A DNA stretch of 64,000 nt from Ornithinimicrobium sediminis (lineage in GTDB: Bacteria > Actinomycetota > Actinomycetes > Actinomycetales > Dermatophilaceae): assembly GCF_021272345.1 (NCBI RefSeq), contig NZ_JAJSDQ010000001.1, positions 558,001-622,000 on the forward strand, in the 5' to 3' direction. The position numbers and the translations under genes were made by a program. Shown piece after piece: positions 15,862 through 24,479 of this stretch. The notes under the pieces are model-generated. The model was not told where the DNA came from. It ran no database searches and saw only the letters and a program-made list of their open reading frames with translations. Numbering within the stretch: position 1 is the stretch's first letter; each line of letters starts with the position of its first letter.

Positions 15862-17020
15862 TCACCCGGGTAGGTGACACCCTTGGACTGGGACCACCTG
15901 CAAGACCGCGGCCTGCAGGTTCGGCTGCAGGCTGGTGACCGCCGGTGACGGCGTGAAGGTGACGGTGAACGAGATGTCGTCCGACCCGGCCTCGACCTTG
16001 CTGCCGTAGGCGCCCTGGGTGAAGCTGCCCAGCTTGATGAAGCCGAGGAGCGTGAGGTTGCCGGTGACCGTCTCCGACCAGCTCTGCGTGCACGTCGAGA
16101 AGGCGGCGTGCTCGTAGGTGATCGTGACGGTCGGGTAGTTGGACACCAGCAGGTTGGTCAGCAGGCCGAAGCCGCCGCCGTCCTCGACGGAGCCCATCGC
16201 GTAGGGCGGGGTGTTGAGGAAGGTGAAGCCGGTGACGTCCTGCCCCTCGTCGGCGCAGGCCTGTGCGATGGGGTCGGCGGAGAAGAAGCCCTGGCTGGTC
16301 CCCTGCTGCCACGCCGCGGGTGCCATCGACACCAGCGAGTAGCCGGGGTAGGTGATCTCGACCGAGCAGTCGGTGCTCGTGCCCGAGGCCTTGGACATGT
16401 CATAGGTCGCACCGGCCTCCACGCCGAAGGTCAGCACCTCACCCACCTCGAAGCCGGCGTGCCCCGCGAGGTCGACGCTGAGGCTGTCGCCCGAGGACGA
16501 CGACGTCGACATCGCGATGCTGATGGCTCGTGAGGTGTTCTGCAGGTCGTTGCTGATCGAGGCGAGTGGCGTGGTGACCGCCCAGCCGACGTTGACGTCG
16601 GTGCTGACCGCCCCCGTCACCGGGTCGAAGGTCTGCATGCCACCGTTGCCCTGGCCCGGTGCCGTGGTGTTGCCGTGAGCTGCGCCAGGGTCCAGGCGCG
16701 CCGTTCTGCACCTGGTCGGACAGCCCGCTGACCGGCTGCATGAGGTCGAGGTAGGTCGCCACGTCGGTGATGACCTGGTCGGCACCCATCGGAGCCTTGG
16801 GCAGCAGGGCCTTGAGGGTGCGGGCCGAGGCCATCTGCGAGTAGCTCACCGGGGTGACGGCACCACTCCACACCGAGCCCAGGACGTGGCCGATCACGTA
16901 GTCCTGCTTGGTCGAGACCCCCGCGGCGCTCATCTGGGCATCGGTGATCGTCCCGTAGGTGGTCTGGTAGTCGCTCACGATGGTGCCGGGCTGCACGCTG
17001 GCGTTGGACCGCGCCTGGTT
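15862..17020 (-). pseudogene. Frameshifted secreted-type beta-rich protein of unknown family
   Basis: Two adjacent frames make one protein. The upstream half (from about 17020 or the GTG at 16996) reads VQPGTIVSDYQTTYGTITDA with VSTKQDYVIGHVLGSVWSGA, up to LSDQVQNGA. A one-base shift near 16695 then moves it to LDPGAAHGNTTAPGQGNGGM and DVNVGWAVTTPLASISNDLQ, continuing to a stop at 15862. The downstream half is Ser/Thr/Gly-rich with alternating strands and several cysteines, as in exported beta-sheet proteins. No clear signal peptide or start codon with a ribosome-binding site is visible, so the 5' end may also be lost. I do not recognise the family. Confidence 0.6.
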
Positions 17021-17314
17021 GAGCCGCCCCGCGTCGGAGCCTGCTCGGACTCGGCACCGCCACGGGGGTGCCCTATCGCGTGGAGGACGCGACCCGCACC
17101 ATCGCCCGGGAGGGCTCTGGCAGGGTGACCCTCACCCCTCACCCCTCAGCCCGGGCCCGCCGTCCCCCAGCTGCAGCAGACCGCCTACGTCATCGGCGCT
17201 GCGCTGGCCGGCCTCTAGGGCGCCGACCTGCACCGACGCCGTTGCGGTTGCCGTGCCGGCACGAGGACGGTTGCCTGAGGTGGTCACTGCAGACCCCACG
17301 AAGGAGTGAGAAGC

Positions 17315-17713
17315 ATGAGCACGATCACCCGGATGCTGCAGACCCACCCCGTCGGCGGCGACACCTCGGAGGCACTGCGTGCCTGCATCCAGGCCTGCGC
17401 CGAGTGCGCGGCGACCTGCACGTCGTGTGCGGACGCCTGTCTGGCCGAGGACATGGTGGCCGAGCTGCGCCGCTGCATCCGCACCAACCTGGACTGCGCA
17501 GACGTCTGCGCCGTCACCGGCGCGGTGCTGAGCAGGCTCACCGAGCCGTCGGCGGAGGTGCAGCGCGCGGTCCTACAGGCCTGTGCAGCCGCGTGCCGCG
17601 CCTGTGCCCAGGAGTGCGAGAAGCACGCCGACATGCACGAGCACTGCCGGGTCTGCGCGGACGCGTGCCGTCGCTGCGAGCAGGCCTGCGAGGAGCTGCT
17701 CGCCACCCTGTGA
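17315..17713 (+). CDS. Four-helix-bundle copper-binding protein (Csp/DUF326 type)
   Basis: The ATG at 17315 has GAAGGAG upstream; the 132-residue protein contains 18 cysteines. They recur in C-x(2-3)-C spacing along predicted helices (ACIQACAECAATCTSCADAC, RAC...QEC...EHCRVCADACRRCEQAC), leaving a compact Cys-lined bundle core. This is the signature of bacterial copper storage proteins, which bind many Cu(I) ions as a buffer. No signal peptide is present, indicating the cytosolic Csp3-like type. It stands alone before a strong terminator; no copper-responsive regulator is adjacent. Confidence 0.93.
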   Translation: MSTITRMLQTHPVGGDTSEALRACIQACAECAATCTSCADACLAEDMVAELRRCIRTNLDCADVCAVTGAVLSRLTEPSAEVQRAVLQACAAACRACAQECEKHADMHEHCRVCADACRRCEQACEELLATL

Positions 17714-17764
17714 CCGCTCAGGACGCCCACCCACGCGTGCGCTGACACGACTGGGCCCGACAGC

Positions 17765-17804
17765 ACACTGACCGCCGGCTACAGGTGCAGCCGGCGGTCA
17801 GTGT
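17765..17804. terminator. Bidirectional intrinsic terminator
   Basis: A perfect 16-bp stem (17765-17780 with 17789-17804) encloses an eight-base loop. It lies between the convergent copper-storage and SRPBCC genes. There is no U-tract, as is usual in high-GC actinobacteria. Confidence 0.8.
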
Positions 17805-17817
17805 CCGTCCGTGGTGC

Positions 17818-18282
17818 TCAGGAGGCGACGGCCGCCGCGAGCCGGTTCAGGGTCTCCTCCAGGTCCTCCTTCTTCACCAGGGGGAACGAGAGCTTCGAGA
17901 GCAGCTCCGGGTCGCTGACGTTGCCCCAGTCGTAGGTGAGCCGGACCTCGGTGGACTCGGGGCCGGTGGAGCTCAGCTCCCAGACCCACTGCCAGCCGGG
18001 CGGCTCGGTGCCTGCGGGTGCGGTCTTCCATGCCAGGAGAGCGCCCTCGCTGTACCCGACGACATGGTTGTCCGTCTTGTACTCGCCGCCCATGTGGTCG
18101 CCCTCCATGTTCATGGTGAACACCTGTCCGGTGGCGGTGATGCGGTCGGCGTGCTCGACGGAGCGGACGAAGCCCGAGCCGTCCAGCTCGACGTGACGCT
18201 CCGGGTTGGACAGGACCTCGAAGATCTCCGCGGTCGAGGCGTCGATGGTGCGCTCCACGGTCATGCTGCTCTGGTCGTTCAT
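17818..18282 (-). CDS. SRPBCC (START-like) family protein
   Basis: The 154-residue protein starts at an ATG with AGGAGG at good spacing. It opens with the SRPBCC signature strand VERTIDASTAEIFEVLSNPERHVELDGS and continues through the curved sheet (GQVFTMNMEG, WQWVWELSSTGPESTEVRLTYDW). It closes with the long C-terminal helix EDLEETLNRLAAAVA. The fold binds hydrophobic ligands; actinobacterial members are often named polyketide cyclase/dehydrase or AHSA1-like. The ligand is unknown. It is divergent from the membrane protein at 18402. Confidence 0.85.
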   Translation of the reverse strand: MNDQSSMTVERTIDASTAEIFEVLSNPERHVELDGSGFVRSVEHADRITATGQVFTMNMEGDHMGGEYKTDNHVVGYSEGALLAWKTAPAGTEPPGWQWVWELSSTGPESTEVRLTYDWGNVSDPELLSKLSFPLVKKEDLEETLNRLAAAVAS

Positions 18283-18401
18283 GCAAACCTCCTGTGGTCG
18301 GTCGTCGTCCTCTCCGAGGACGCGTCCCCCGCCACGCTAACGGCGAGCGCAGGCCCGCGCGAGAGGTGGCAGCCAGTCTGGGACGAGAGCACAATCGGGT
18401 G

Positions 18402-18908
18402 GTGGACCGCCAGGAGGACATGCTCGACGAGGGCCGGGACGAGACCCGCGACGAGCGCATGGACCGCAACTTCAACGAGCTGCTGCAGGAGCTGCGGGTG
18501 GTGCAGACCGGCACCCAGATCCTGGCCGGCTTCCTGCTGACGCTGCCGTTCCAGGCGCGCTTCACGGACCTCACGGACTACCACCGCGCCATCTTCCTGG
18601 TGGCGATCTCCCTGGCGTTCCTGACCACCGTGCTGCTGGTGGCGCCGGTGAGCCTGCACCGGCTGCTGTTCCGTCGCCACCGCAAGGACCAGGTGGTCGA
18701 GATGTCGCACCAGATGGCCCGGGTGGGCCTGGTCACGCTCGGCCTGACCCTCACGACCGTGCTCTGCCTGATCTTCAGCGTGGTCGTGAGCGACCTCGCC
18801 GGCTGGGTCGCGGGCGCTGTCGCGGTCGTCGTCTTCGCCAGTGTCTGGTGGGCGCTGCCGACCTGGCTGCGGGGCCACCGGTATGGCGTGACGGACGATG
18901 CGGAGTGA
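18402..18908 (+). CDS. DUF6328-type four-TM membrane protein
   Basis: I chose the GTG at 18402 (168 residues); a GTG at 18399 and an ATG at 18420 are alternatives. The acidic N-terminus RDERMDRNFNELLQELRVVQTGTQILAGFLLTLPFQARF is the diagnostic block of the DUF6328 family. It is followed by four hydrophobic helices, including AIFLVAISLAFLTTVLLVAP and an HRLLFRRHRKD cytoplasmic loop. The function is unknown. The gene ends seven bases before the convergent YhaN-like gene. Confidence 0.8.
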   Translation: MDRQEDMLDEGRDETRDERMDRNFNELLQELRVVQTGTQILAGFLLTLPFQARFTDLTDYHRAIFLVAISLAFLTTVLLVAPVSLHRLLFRRHRKDQVVEMSHQMARVGLVTLGLTLTTVLCLIFSVVVSDLAGWVAGAVAVVVFASVWWALPTWLRGHRYGVTDDAE

Positions 18909-18914
18909 GGGCCC

Positions 18915-21563
18915 TCAGGCCGTCAGGGAGATGGTCGTCGCGCCCGGGATGTCGTCGTACCGGGCAGGGGTGCACGTCAGCAGGATGACCTGGGAGGACG
19001 CCCCCGGGGCGCCGAGGACCTCGCCGACGCGCCGCAGCCGCTGGGGGTCGGTGTAGCCGAGCGCGTCGTCGATCACCACCGGCACACCGTGCTCGGAGTC
19101 GACCAGGGCTGCGACGGCCAGCCTGGCCAGGATGCCCAGCTGCTCCTTGGCTCCTCCGGACAGGCTCTCGAAGGGGACCGTGGTGCCGTGCAGCCCACGA
19201 TGGGTGATCACGAGGTCGCGGCTCACGGTGACCTCGAAGGTCTCTCCGTAGACCTGCCGGCCGAGCCGTTCGAGCGCTGCCGCGAACGGGCGCACGTAGG
19301 TCTCGTGCGCCTGCTCCCGGTGGCGCTGCAGGGTGCGGTGCAGCTGACGGGCGGCCCTGGCGCGTCGGTCGAGGGACAGCAGCCGGGCCCGGGCGTCCTC
19401 GAAGGCCTGCACGGCGAGCTCGTGGGCCTCGGCCCGCCCCTCGCCGGTGACCATCTCGACCCGCCCCTTGAGCTGGTTGAGCCGGTCGCGCGCCTCGTGG
19501 CTGCGACGGCGGTGTGCCTGCAGTGCCTCGTGGGCGACCTCGAGGTCGCGCCGTGCTGCCGTCGGGTCGGTCTCGGCCAGGGTCTGCCTAGCGTCCGCGA
19601 GGTCTCGCAGGGACTCCTCGTGGAGTGTGCGTGCCTGTGTTGCCTCGTCCGCCAGCACTCGGTCACAGACCTGGGCACGCGTCTGCTCGAGCTGCGTGAC
19701 ACGGTCGGCGAGCTCGCTCCGGCATCCCGACAGCCGGGACTCGGTGACCTCCAGGTGGCGCCTGGCCCGGTCCAGGGCCTCACCCGCCTGCTCCCTGGCA
19801 CGCGTGGCGCCGCGGACCGCATCCTGCGCGGCCCGGACCTCGCGCCGGGCTGCCCGTTGCACGGCCCGTGCCTGCTCGACATCCGCCGGCAGTCCCTCGT
19901 CGTCGCCCCGCTCCTCCAGGTAGGCGGCGACGGCATCCGCCCGTGCTCCGAGCCGCTCGGTCAACGACGCCACGGAGCTGCCCTCCAGGGTCGCGGCGAG
20001 GGCGGTGCGGAGCCGCTGGACCTGCGTGACGGCACTCTCGTGGCGCTGTGCCGCCTCGTGGGCTGTCGCGACGTCGGGCACACCGGCGCCTTCGAGGGCA
20101 GCACACAGCGCCTCCTGCGCCCGCTCCCAGCGGTCCGCCCGGGCGACGACGCCGGCCTGCGGGCGGATGCGCACGTGCACCGCGCCGGGGACGACCACGT
20201 CCGTGTCGCGGCTGACGACACGGTCCAGCGGCGCATCGCCCGTGCCGAGGGTCTGCGCCATGCCGTCGACCTCGATGACCTGACCGTCTGCCAACGCCTC
20301 CACCGTCATCGTGCTCGCGCTGGCCTGCACCGCCGCAGCGGCCACCTCCGACTCCTGCGCCGCGGCGACGACGGTGCGCAGGACTGCCGCGGTCACCGTC
20401 TGGCCGGCCAGCGCCCTCTCGGCCGCAGCCAGCTGGGTCTCGAGCGTCCGCGCGCTCTCCGACCGGTCGCGGAGGTCGGCCAGCTCGGCACGGTCGGCGA
20501 GATGGTCGTGGTCACCCAGGGCGCGCTCGGCCACCGCCTGTGCCGAGTCCAGAGCCTGCTCGGCACGGGCACGCTCGGCCTCGGTGTCGGCGAAGTGGCG
20601 CGAGTGGGCGCCGACCGGCTCGCGGGCTGCACCGAGCTCAGCCTCGAGCTCGTCGGCGGCCGTGCGCCTCCGCGCGACGTCGTCAGCCAGGCGAGCCCGA
20701 GCATCCAGGTCGGCCACCGCCCGCTCGGCCACCTGCCTGGCCGCGCGCTCCGCGGCGACAGCACGCTCATCCTGCTCCGCGGCTTCGGCAGCCGCCTCGA
20801 CCCGCCCCCGCGCCCGGCCCACCGCAGCCTCGACCTCCCCCGTGCGGGCGTCGAGCTCCTGCACCATGGCGCGAGCCGACTCACGGTCGGCGATCAGCCG
20901 GTGGGCCTCCTGGAGCAGCTGGTGGGCGTGGACCGCTGCATCCTGGGCGGCCGTGACCTCGACGACGGCAGCGCGCAGGTCACCCGTGGGTCGCCCGGTG
21001 GGGGTGAAGTAGGTGAGGAACTCCTTCTCCACCGTCGACAGCAGGTCGGCCCCCCGCTCGGTGTGGAGGTCCGCACCTGCCGCGCCGTCGAGGGCCTCGG
21101 CCAGCACGGAGCTGTCGGCCAGGGGGATCTGGGTGACCTCGGTGCCCTGGGCGAACCGCAGTGCGTCGAACAGCGGCCGGTCGAGGCACTCCTCCAGGAT
21201 CTGCGCCATGCGCGCCTGCGCCTGCTCACCTGCCAGCTGCTCGGACACCGGCGACAGCACGCGCAGGGTCGTCGCGGTCTGGCGCAGCCACTGCTTGGCG
21301 AAGACCACCCGGTACGGACCCACCGTGAGCTCTGCCTCGACGAAGGGGCCGGCGTCGACCCCCACCGGCTGGAGGTCGCGCACCGCCTGGGAGCGGGACG
21401 TGGCCTTGCAGCGGCTGTCGAGCAGCCGGTCCAGGGCTTCCAGCAGTGTGGACTTGCCGACCTCGTTGGGCCCCTCGATGACGACCACACCGTCGTCGGG
21501 CAGGACCACCGTGCGTTCGCTGATCCCCTTCACGTGCCGCAGGGTCAGGCGGTGGATCCTCAT
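18915..21563 (-). CDS. YhaN/SbcC-like AAA ATPase with coiled coils
   Basis: The 882-residue protein has an N-terminal ABC-type half with Walker A GPNEVGKST at 31-39. Two long Ala/Arg/Glu-rich coiled coils flank a central beta-rich insert, which contains VEALADGQVIEVDGM and VHVRIRPQAGVVARADRWER. The C-terminal half carries the signature SLSGGAKEQLGILARLAV and Walker B VPVVIDDALGYTDPQ. No C-x-x-C zinc hook is visible between the coils, unlike Rad50/SbcC, which places it nearer YhaN. It overlaps the nuclease gene by four bases (ATGA) and should act with it in DNA-end processing. Confidence 0.87.
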   Translation of the reverse strand: MRIHRLTLRHVKGISERTVVLPDDGVVVIEGPNEVGKSTLLEALDRLLDSRCKATSRSQAVRDLQPVGVDAGPFVEAELTVGPYRVVFAKQWLRQTATTLRVLSPVSEQLAGEQAQARMAQILEECLDRPLFDALRFAQGTEVTQIPLADSSVLAEALDGAAGADLHTERGADLLSTVEKEFLTYFTPTGRPTGDLRAAVVEVTAAQDAAVHAHQLLQEAHRLIADRESARAMVQELDARTGEVEAAVGRARGRVEAAAEAAEQDERAVAAERAARQVAERAVADLDARARLADDVARRRTAADELEAELGAAREPVGAHSRHFADTEAERARAEQALDSAQAVAERALGDHDHLADRAELADLRDRSESARTLETQLAAAERALAGQTVTAAVLRTVVAAAQESEVAAAAVQASASTMTVEALADGQVIEVDGMAQTLGTGDAPLDRVVSRDTDVVVPGAVHVRIRPQAGVVARADRWERAQEALCAALEGAGVPDVATAHEAAQRHESAVTQVQRLRTALAATLEGSSVASLTERLGARADAVAAYLEERGDDEGLPADVEQARAVQRAARREVRAAQDAVRGATRAREQAGEALDRARRHLEVTESRLSGCRSELADRVTQLEQTRAQVCDRVLADEATQARTLHEESLRDLADARQTLAETDPTAARRDLEVAHEALQAHRRRSHEARDRLNQLKGRVEMVTGEGRAEAHELAVQAFEDARARLLSLDRRARAARQLHRTLQRHREQAHETYVRPFAAALERLGRQVYGETFEVTVSRDLVITHRGLHGTTVPFESLSGGAKEQLGILARLAVAALVDSEHGVPVVIDDALGYTDPQRLRRVGEVLGAPGASSQVILLTCTPARYDDIPGATTISLTA

Positions 21564-22813
21564 CGCACGTCCTCCCTGGTCAGCCGGTAGAGCAGTGCCA
21601 ACGCGTCGCGGGCGCTCTCGGCGTCGTCGTCCCTCATCGGGTCGTAGCGCCAGTGCTCCCAGGCCTGGCTCGAGGAGCCCGGTGGGCGCTCGGCCTGCCA
21701 CTCCTGCTGCGCCTCCACCTGCGCGCTGCCCTCCCTCGGGGCGGCTCCGGCGGTCGCCAGGGTGCGGATGTCCCGGGCGGCCGCGGCGACGAACCCGCCC
21801 AGTCCGTGGTCGTCGAGGTCGTCCTCGCCGGCCAGCACGACCAGGTCCGTGTGGCGGTCCCAGTCGCGGAGCCCGGCGAGAAGCGCCGCATGATGCTCCG
21901 TCACGTCGGTCAGGTCGGCGAACTCCTCGACGGTCAGGGTGCCGCGCAAGGCCAGGGTGACGACCGTGCGGTCCTTGTCGGGCAGCGCACGCAGCTCGGC
22001 ATCGAGACTGCGGACGTCGCTCCTGCCCGAGAGGTCGCGGCGCAGCACACGGAACGCCCACGTGCCGACGTGATGCGCCGACACCTCCGGGGCACGGCCG
22101 TGCTCGACCTCGACGACGAGCACGTCGCCGGGGGTGTCCTCCCGCGGGTCGGTGACCTCGCACGCCCCCGAGTACCAGATGGCGCCGGACTCGCCCACCT
22201 GCGTGCGCGAGTGGCGGTCACCCAGGGCGACGTAGTGGATCCTCCCCTCGGCCAGCGCCCGCTCGAGAGGTCCGGTGGCGATGGCCGCGGAGCGGTCACG
22301 GCTGGGGTCGAGCACGTCGACGATGCCGTGCCCGACCACGACCCGGAGAGTCCCGTCGGCGGGGCCGACCGTCTCGAGGGCGTCGGCGACCAGGTCACGG
22401 TCGGGATGCTTGCCGTGCCAGGGTGCGGCGACGAGCTCCAGCCCCGGTCGCACGGCATAAGGACCAGCACGGTCGAGCACGTGCACGTGAGCGGGGCATG
22501 CGTCGAGGAAGGTGCGCTGACGGTAGACCGTCACGGCGTCGAGCGGGTCGTGGTTGCCGGGCAGCAGGTAGACGGGGACGGGGACCTCCCGCAGCACCTC
22601 CAGCGCTCGGAGCACGGTCTGCCGGTGCAGCTGGTTGCTCTCGAAGACGTCACCGGCCACCAGCAGGAACTCGCAGCCCTGCTCCGCGGCCAGGCGGCCC
22701 ATGCGACGCACGGCGTCGATGCGGGCCGCGGTGAACCGTGCCTGGGCGTCGCCCTGCAGCCACCGTCGGGTCATCCCGACCTGCCAGTCGGCGCTGTGCA
22801 TGAACCTGACCAT
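21560..22813 (-). CDS. SbcD/YhaO-like calcineurin-fold DNA exonuclease
   Basis: The ATG at 22813 is preceded by GAGGAGG; the protein has 417 residues. All metallophosphatase motifs are present in order: D and H in FMHSADWQVG, GDVFESN, GNHD (LLPGNHDPLD), GHGIVDV and the terminal D-x-H (LGDRHSRTQVG). These are the Mre11/SbcD metal ligands. The C-terminal third forms a capping/partner-binding region ending in an acidic DDDAESARDALALLYRLT helix. It is the promoter-proximal gene of the pair with the YhaN-like ATPase; the likely role is repair of blocked or broken DNA ends. Confidence 0.88.
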   Translation of the reverse strand: MVRFMHSADWQVGMTRRWLQGDAQARFTAARIDAVRRMGRLAAEQGCEFLLVAGDVFESNQLHRQTVLRALEVLREVPVPVYLLPGNHDPLDAVTVYRQRTFLDACPAHVHVLDRAGPYAVRPGLELVAAPWHGKHPDRDLVADALETVGPADGTLRVVVGHGIVDVLDPSRDRSAAIATGPLERALAEGRIHYVALGDRHSRTQVGESGAIWYSGACEVTDPREDTPGDVLVVEVEHGRAPEVSAHHVGTWAFRVLRRDLSGRSDVRSLDAELRALPDKDRTVVTLALRGTLTVEEFADLTDVTEHHAALLAGLRDWDRHTDLVVLAGEDDLDDHGLGGFVAAAARDIRTLATAGAAPREGSAQVEAQQEWQAERPPGSSSQAWEHWRYDPMRDDDAESARDALALLYRLTREDVR

Positions 22814-23012
22814 GTCGCTCCTCCTCACGGGCCCTCGGCACTAATGGCGAGTCTCGACGACCGTTGTCCCCACCGTAGGAGGCCCCACCGACAATCCCGT
22901 GCAGATCCGACGGGTGTCCGTCACCGGACTCGGCCCCCGCTGCCGGAGGCTCACCGTTCTGCACCGCGGACCGGCACGTCCGGCAGCGCGCCCTGCGCAA
23001 GCCCCGGACGCA

Positions 23013-23046
23013 GAAGGCCCCCACCCGATCCCGGGTGGGGGCCTTC
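23013..23046 (-). terminator. Intrinsic terminator downstream of the NlpC/P60 gene
   Basis: A perfect 15-bp stem (23013-23027 with 23032-23046) has a four-base loop. It lies about 64 bp beyond the stop of the minus-strand NlpC/P60 gene and about 200 bp before the SbcD-like start. Confidence 0.85.
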
Positions 23047-23109
23047 GACGCGATGTCACGTCAGGATGCGTGTCGCGTCACCCTTGACGCGCAGTGCCCT
23101 GGTGGTGGG

Positions 23110-24069
23110 TCAGCCGACGCGGCCGTAACCGGTCACACCGCTGAAGATCGGACGCAGCTGGGTGGGGATGCCCGGCCGGCCCGAGTCGTAGACCATCCCG
23201 TTGCCGGCGTAGATGCCGACGTGCCATGCCGGGGCGCCCCAGAAGACGAGGTCGCCGGGCTGGGGGTTGCTGACCGGGGTGGTCGCCTGGCGCTGCGCCT
23301 CGGCGGTGCGCGGCAGGCTGATGCCGACCTGGCGGAACACGAAGGACGTGAAGCCGGAGCAGTCGAAGCCGGTGGACGGGGACGTGCCGCCGTAGCTGTA
23401 CATGATGCCCATGTACTGAGCAGCGACACCGAGCACACCGCCGGTAGCCGCCGGTGCCGAGGGGGCAGCCTCGCGGGTCTCGGTCGAGCGGCTCGCGCTC
23501 GACGACTCACGCTGTGAGGTCGAGGAGCTGCTGCTCGAGGACGAGCTGCTGCTCGACGAGGAGCTGCTGCCACTCGAGGACGAGCCGCTGCTCGAGGACG
23601 AGCTGCCGCTCGTCGAGCCGGAGGAGCCACTCGAGGAGGCGGCGGGCTCCGCGGCCGGCTCGGGCTCGGGCTCGGGCTCCGGCTCGGGCTCCGGCTCCGG
23701 CTCGGGCTCCGGCTCCGGCTCGGGCTCCGGCGTGACGCCACGGAACCCGTTGGTGCCGAAGGACAGGTCCTCGACATCGTCGGGGGCCGGGGCTGCGACG
23801 ACCGGGCGGTCCTCGGGGACGGCCACGTCGGGCAGCTCGACCGAGAGCAGGTCGACGCCGGAGCCGGTGGCGTTGGACTTGTCGGCCACGACGGCGGCGA
23901 CGTCCTCGACGACACCGCGCGGGCCGGCGTTGGCCGGGACGACGGCGGTGGCCAGAAGACCACCGGAGGTGGCGGCCACGGCGGTGGCCTTGGCCGAGCG
24001 GGTCAGCAGGGTGCTGGTGCTGCCGATGCGGCTGGGCGCGCGGTGGCGACCGTTGATGCGTTGCGACAC
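23110..24069 (-). CDS. Secreted NlpC/P60 (C40) cell-wall hydrolase with PE and poly-Ser linker
   Basis: A GTG at 24069 has GGAGAGG six bases upstream and gives 319 residues; an ATG at 24084 would add five. The N-terminus is basic, then hydrophobic (AVAATSGGLLATAVVPANA), consistent with secretion. A low-complexity linker of about 13 Pro-Glu pairs and then a Ser-rich run connects to the C-terminal NlpC/P60 domain. Cys237 lies in GFDCSGFTSFVF and His283 in APAWHVGIYAG. Such enzymes cut gamma-D-Glu to diamino-acid bonds in peptidoglycan. Expression is likely controlled by the c-di-AMP riboswitch in its leader, as for other actinobacterial wall hydrolases. A strong terminator follows. Confidence 0.92.
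   Translation of the reverse strand: MSQRINGRHRAPSRIGSTSTLLTRSAKATAVAATSGGLLATAVVPANAGPRGVVEDVAAVVADKSNATGSGVDLLSVELPDVAVPEDRPVVAAPAPDDVEDLSFGTNGFRGVTPEPEPEPEPEPEPEPEPEPEPEPEPAAEPAASSSGSSGSTSGSSSSSSGSSSSGSSSSSSSSSSSSSSSSTSQRESSSASRSTETREAAPSAPAATGGVLGVAAQYMGIMYSYGGTSPSTGFDCSGFTSFVFRQVGISLPRTAEAQRQATTPVSNPQPGDLVFWGAPAWHVGIYAGNGMVYDSGRPGIPTQLRPIFSGVTGYGRVG
23512..23735 (-). repeat. Simple-sequence coding repeats (Pro-Glu and Ser tracts)
   Basis: Six-base units encode consecutive Pro-Glu pairs at about 23650-23735, and AGC/TCG-type codons encode a Ser-dominated run at about 23512-23645. Both lie inside the NlpC/P60 gene and form its linker. Such tracts often change length by slippage. Confidence 0.85.
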
Positions 24070-24091
24070 AGTGAACCTCTCCATATGGCCT

Positions 24092-24262
24092 ACGGGGTGA
24101 GCTGTCGGGCTCGGGCTGGAGTATGCCCGGACAGCCCCGGTGACGGTGGCTGCCTTAGCCCCGAGGGATCAGGACGATCCCAGACGTGGGTCCCCCGCTC
24201 CTGTCGCGCGGATGATGTGCTGGTCCCCGACCGCGTTGACAGGACTCGGCGTCGCGGCTGGG
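24092..24262 (-). ncRNA. c-di-AMP (ydaO/yuaA-type) riboswitch
   Basis: On the minus strand the leader of the NlpC/P60 gene contains the conserved ydaO elements in order. They are a CGCCGAGTCCTGTCAACGCG opening, GAGCGGGGGACCCA, a CGGGGCTAAGG-type internal loop and the closing GACAGCTCACCCCGTAGGC just before the start codon. The block ends about 25 bases from the chosen start codon. In actinobacteria this class represses or gates wall hydrolase genes when c-di-AMP is high. Boundaries are approximate. Confidence 0.88.
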
Positions 24263-24292
24263 GGCTCCACCAGGGGCAGTGGAACAAGAAGG

Positions 24293-24322
24293 AGACTACA
24301 CACGGTTCCGGGCCAATGTCAC
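24293..24322 (-). promoter_or_regulatory. Promoter of the riboswitch-NlpC/P60 transcript
   Basis: GTGACA (24322-24317) and TAGTCT (24298-24293) are separated by 18 bases on the minus strand, about 30 bases upstream of the riboswitch. The predicted leader is about 215 nt. Confidence 0.5.
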
Positions 24323-24479
24323 GTTTTGGTAAAGGCTGCATCCGGACCACCCTGACGTGGGAATAGACCCCCTGTCTTGACCTGCGCAAACACAACTTTG
24401 CCAGCCCTTGGCACAGCCCTGAGGTGACTGACCTCACATCACGAGCAGGTATCGGGCGTGTCGCAGGACCCTTCTGGCC

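Noticed and set aside
17047-17314. Plus-strand frame VPYRVEDATRTIAREGSG and a short C-terminal-like tail ending at 17218
   Set aside because: Frames change and no start signal or family is evident. It could be a remnant but is too weak to list as a gene.
19089-21590. An 833-residue plus-strand open frame opposite the YhaN-like gene
   Set aside because: No domain or start signal; it is the GC-bias shadow of a long coding region.
23512-23735. Regular repeats considered as a CRISPR array
   Set aside because: Six-base coding repeats for Pro-Glu pairs, with no spacer-repeat alternation.
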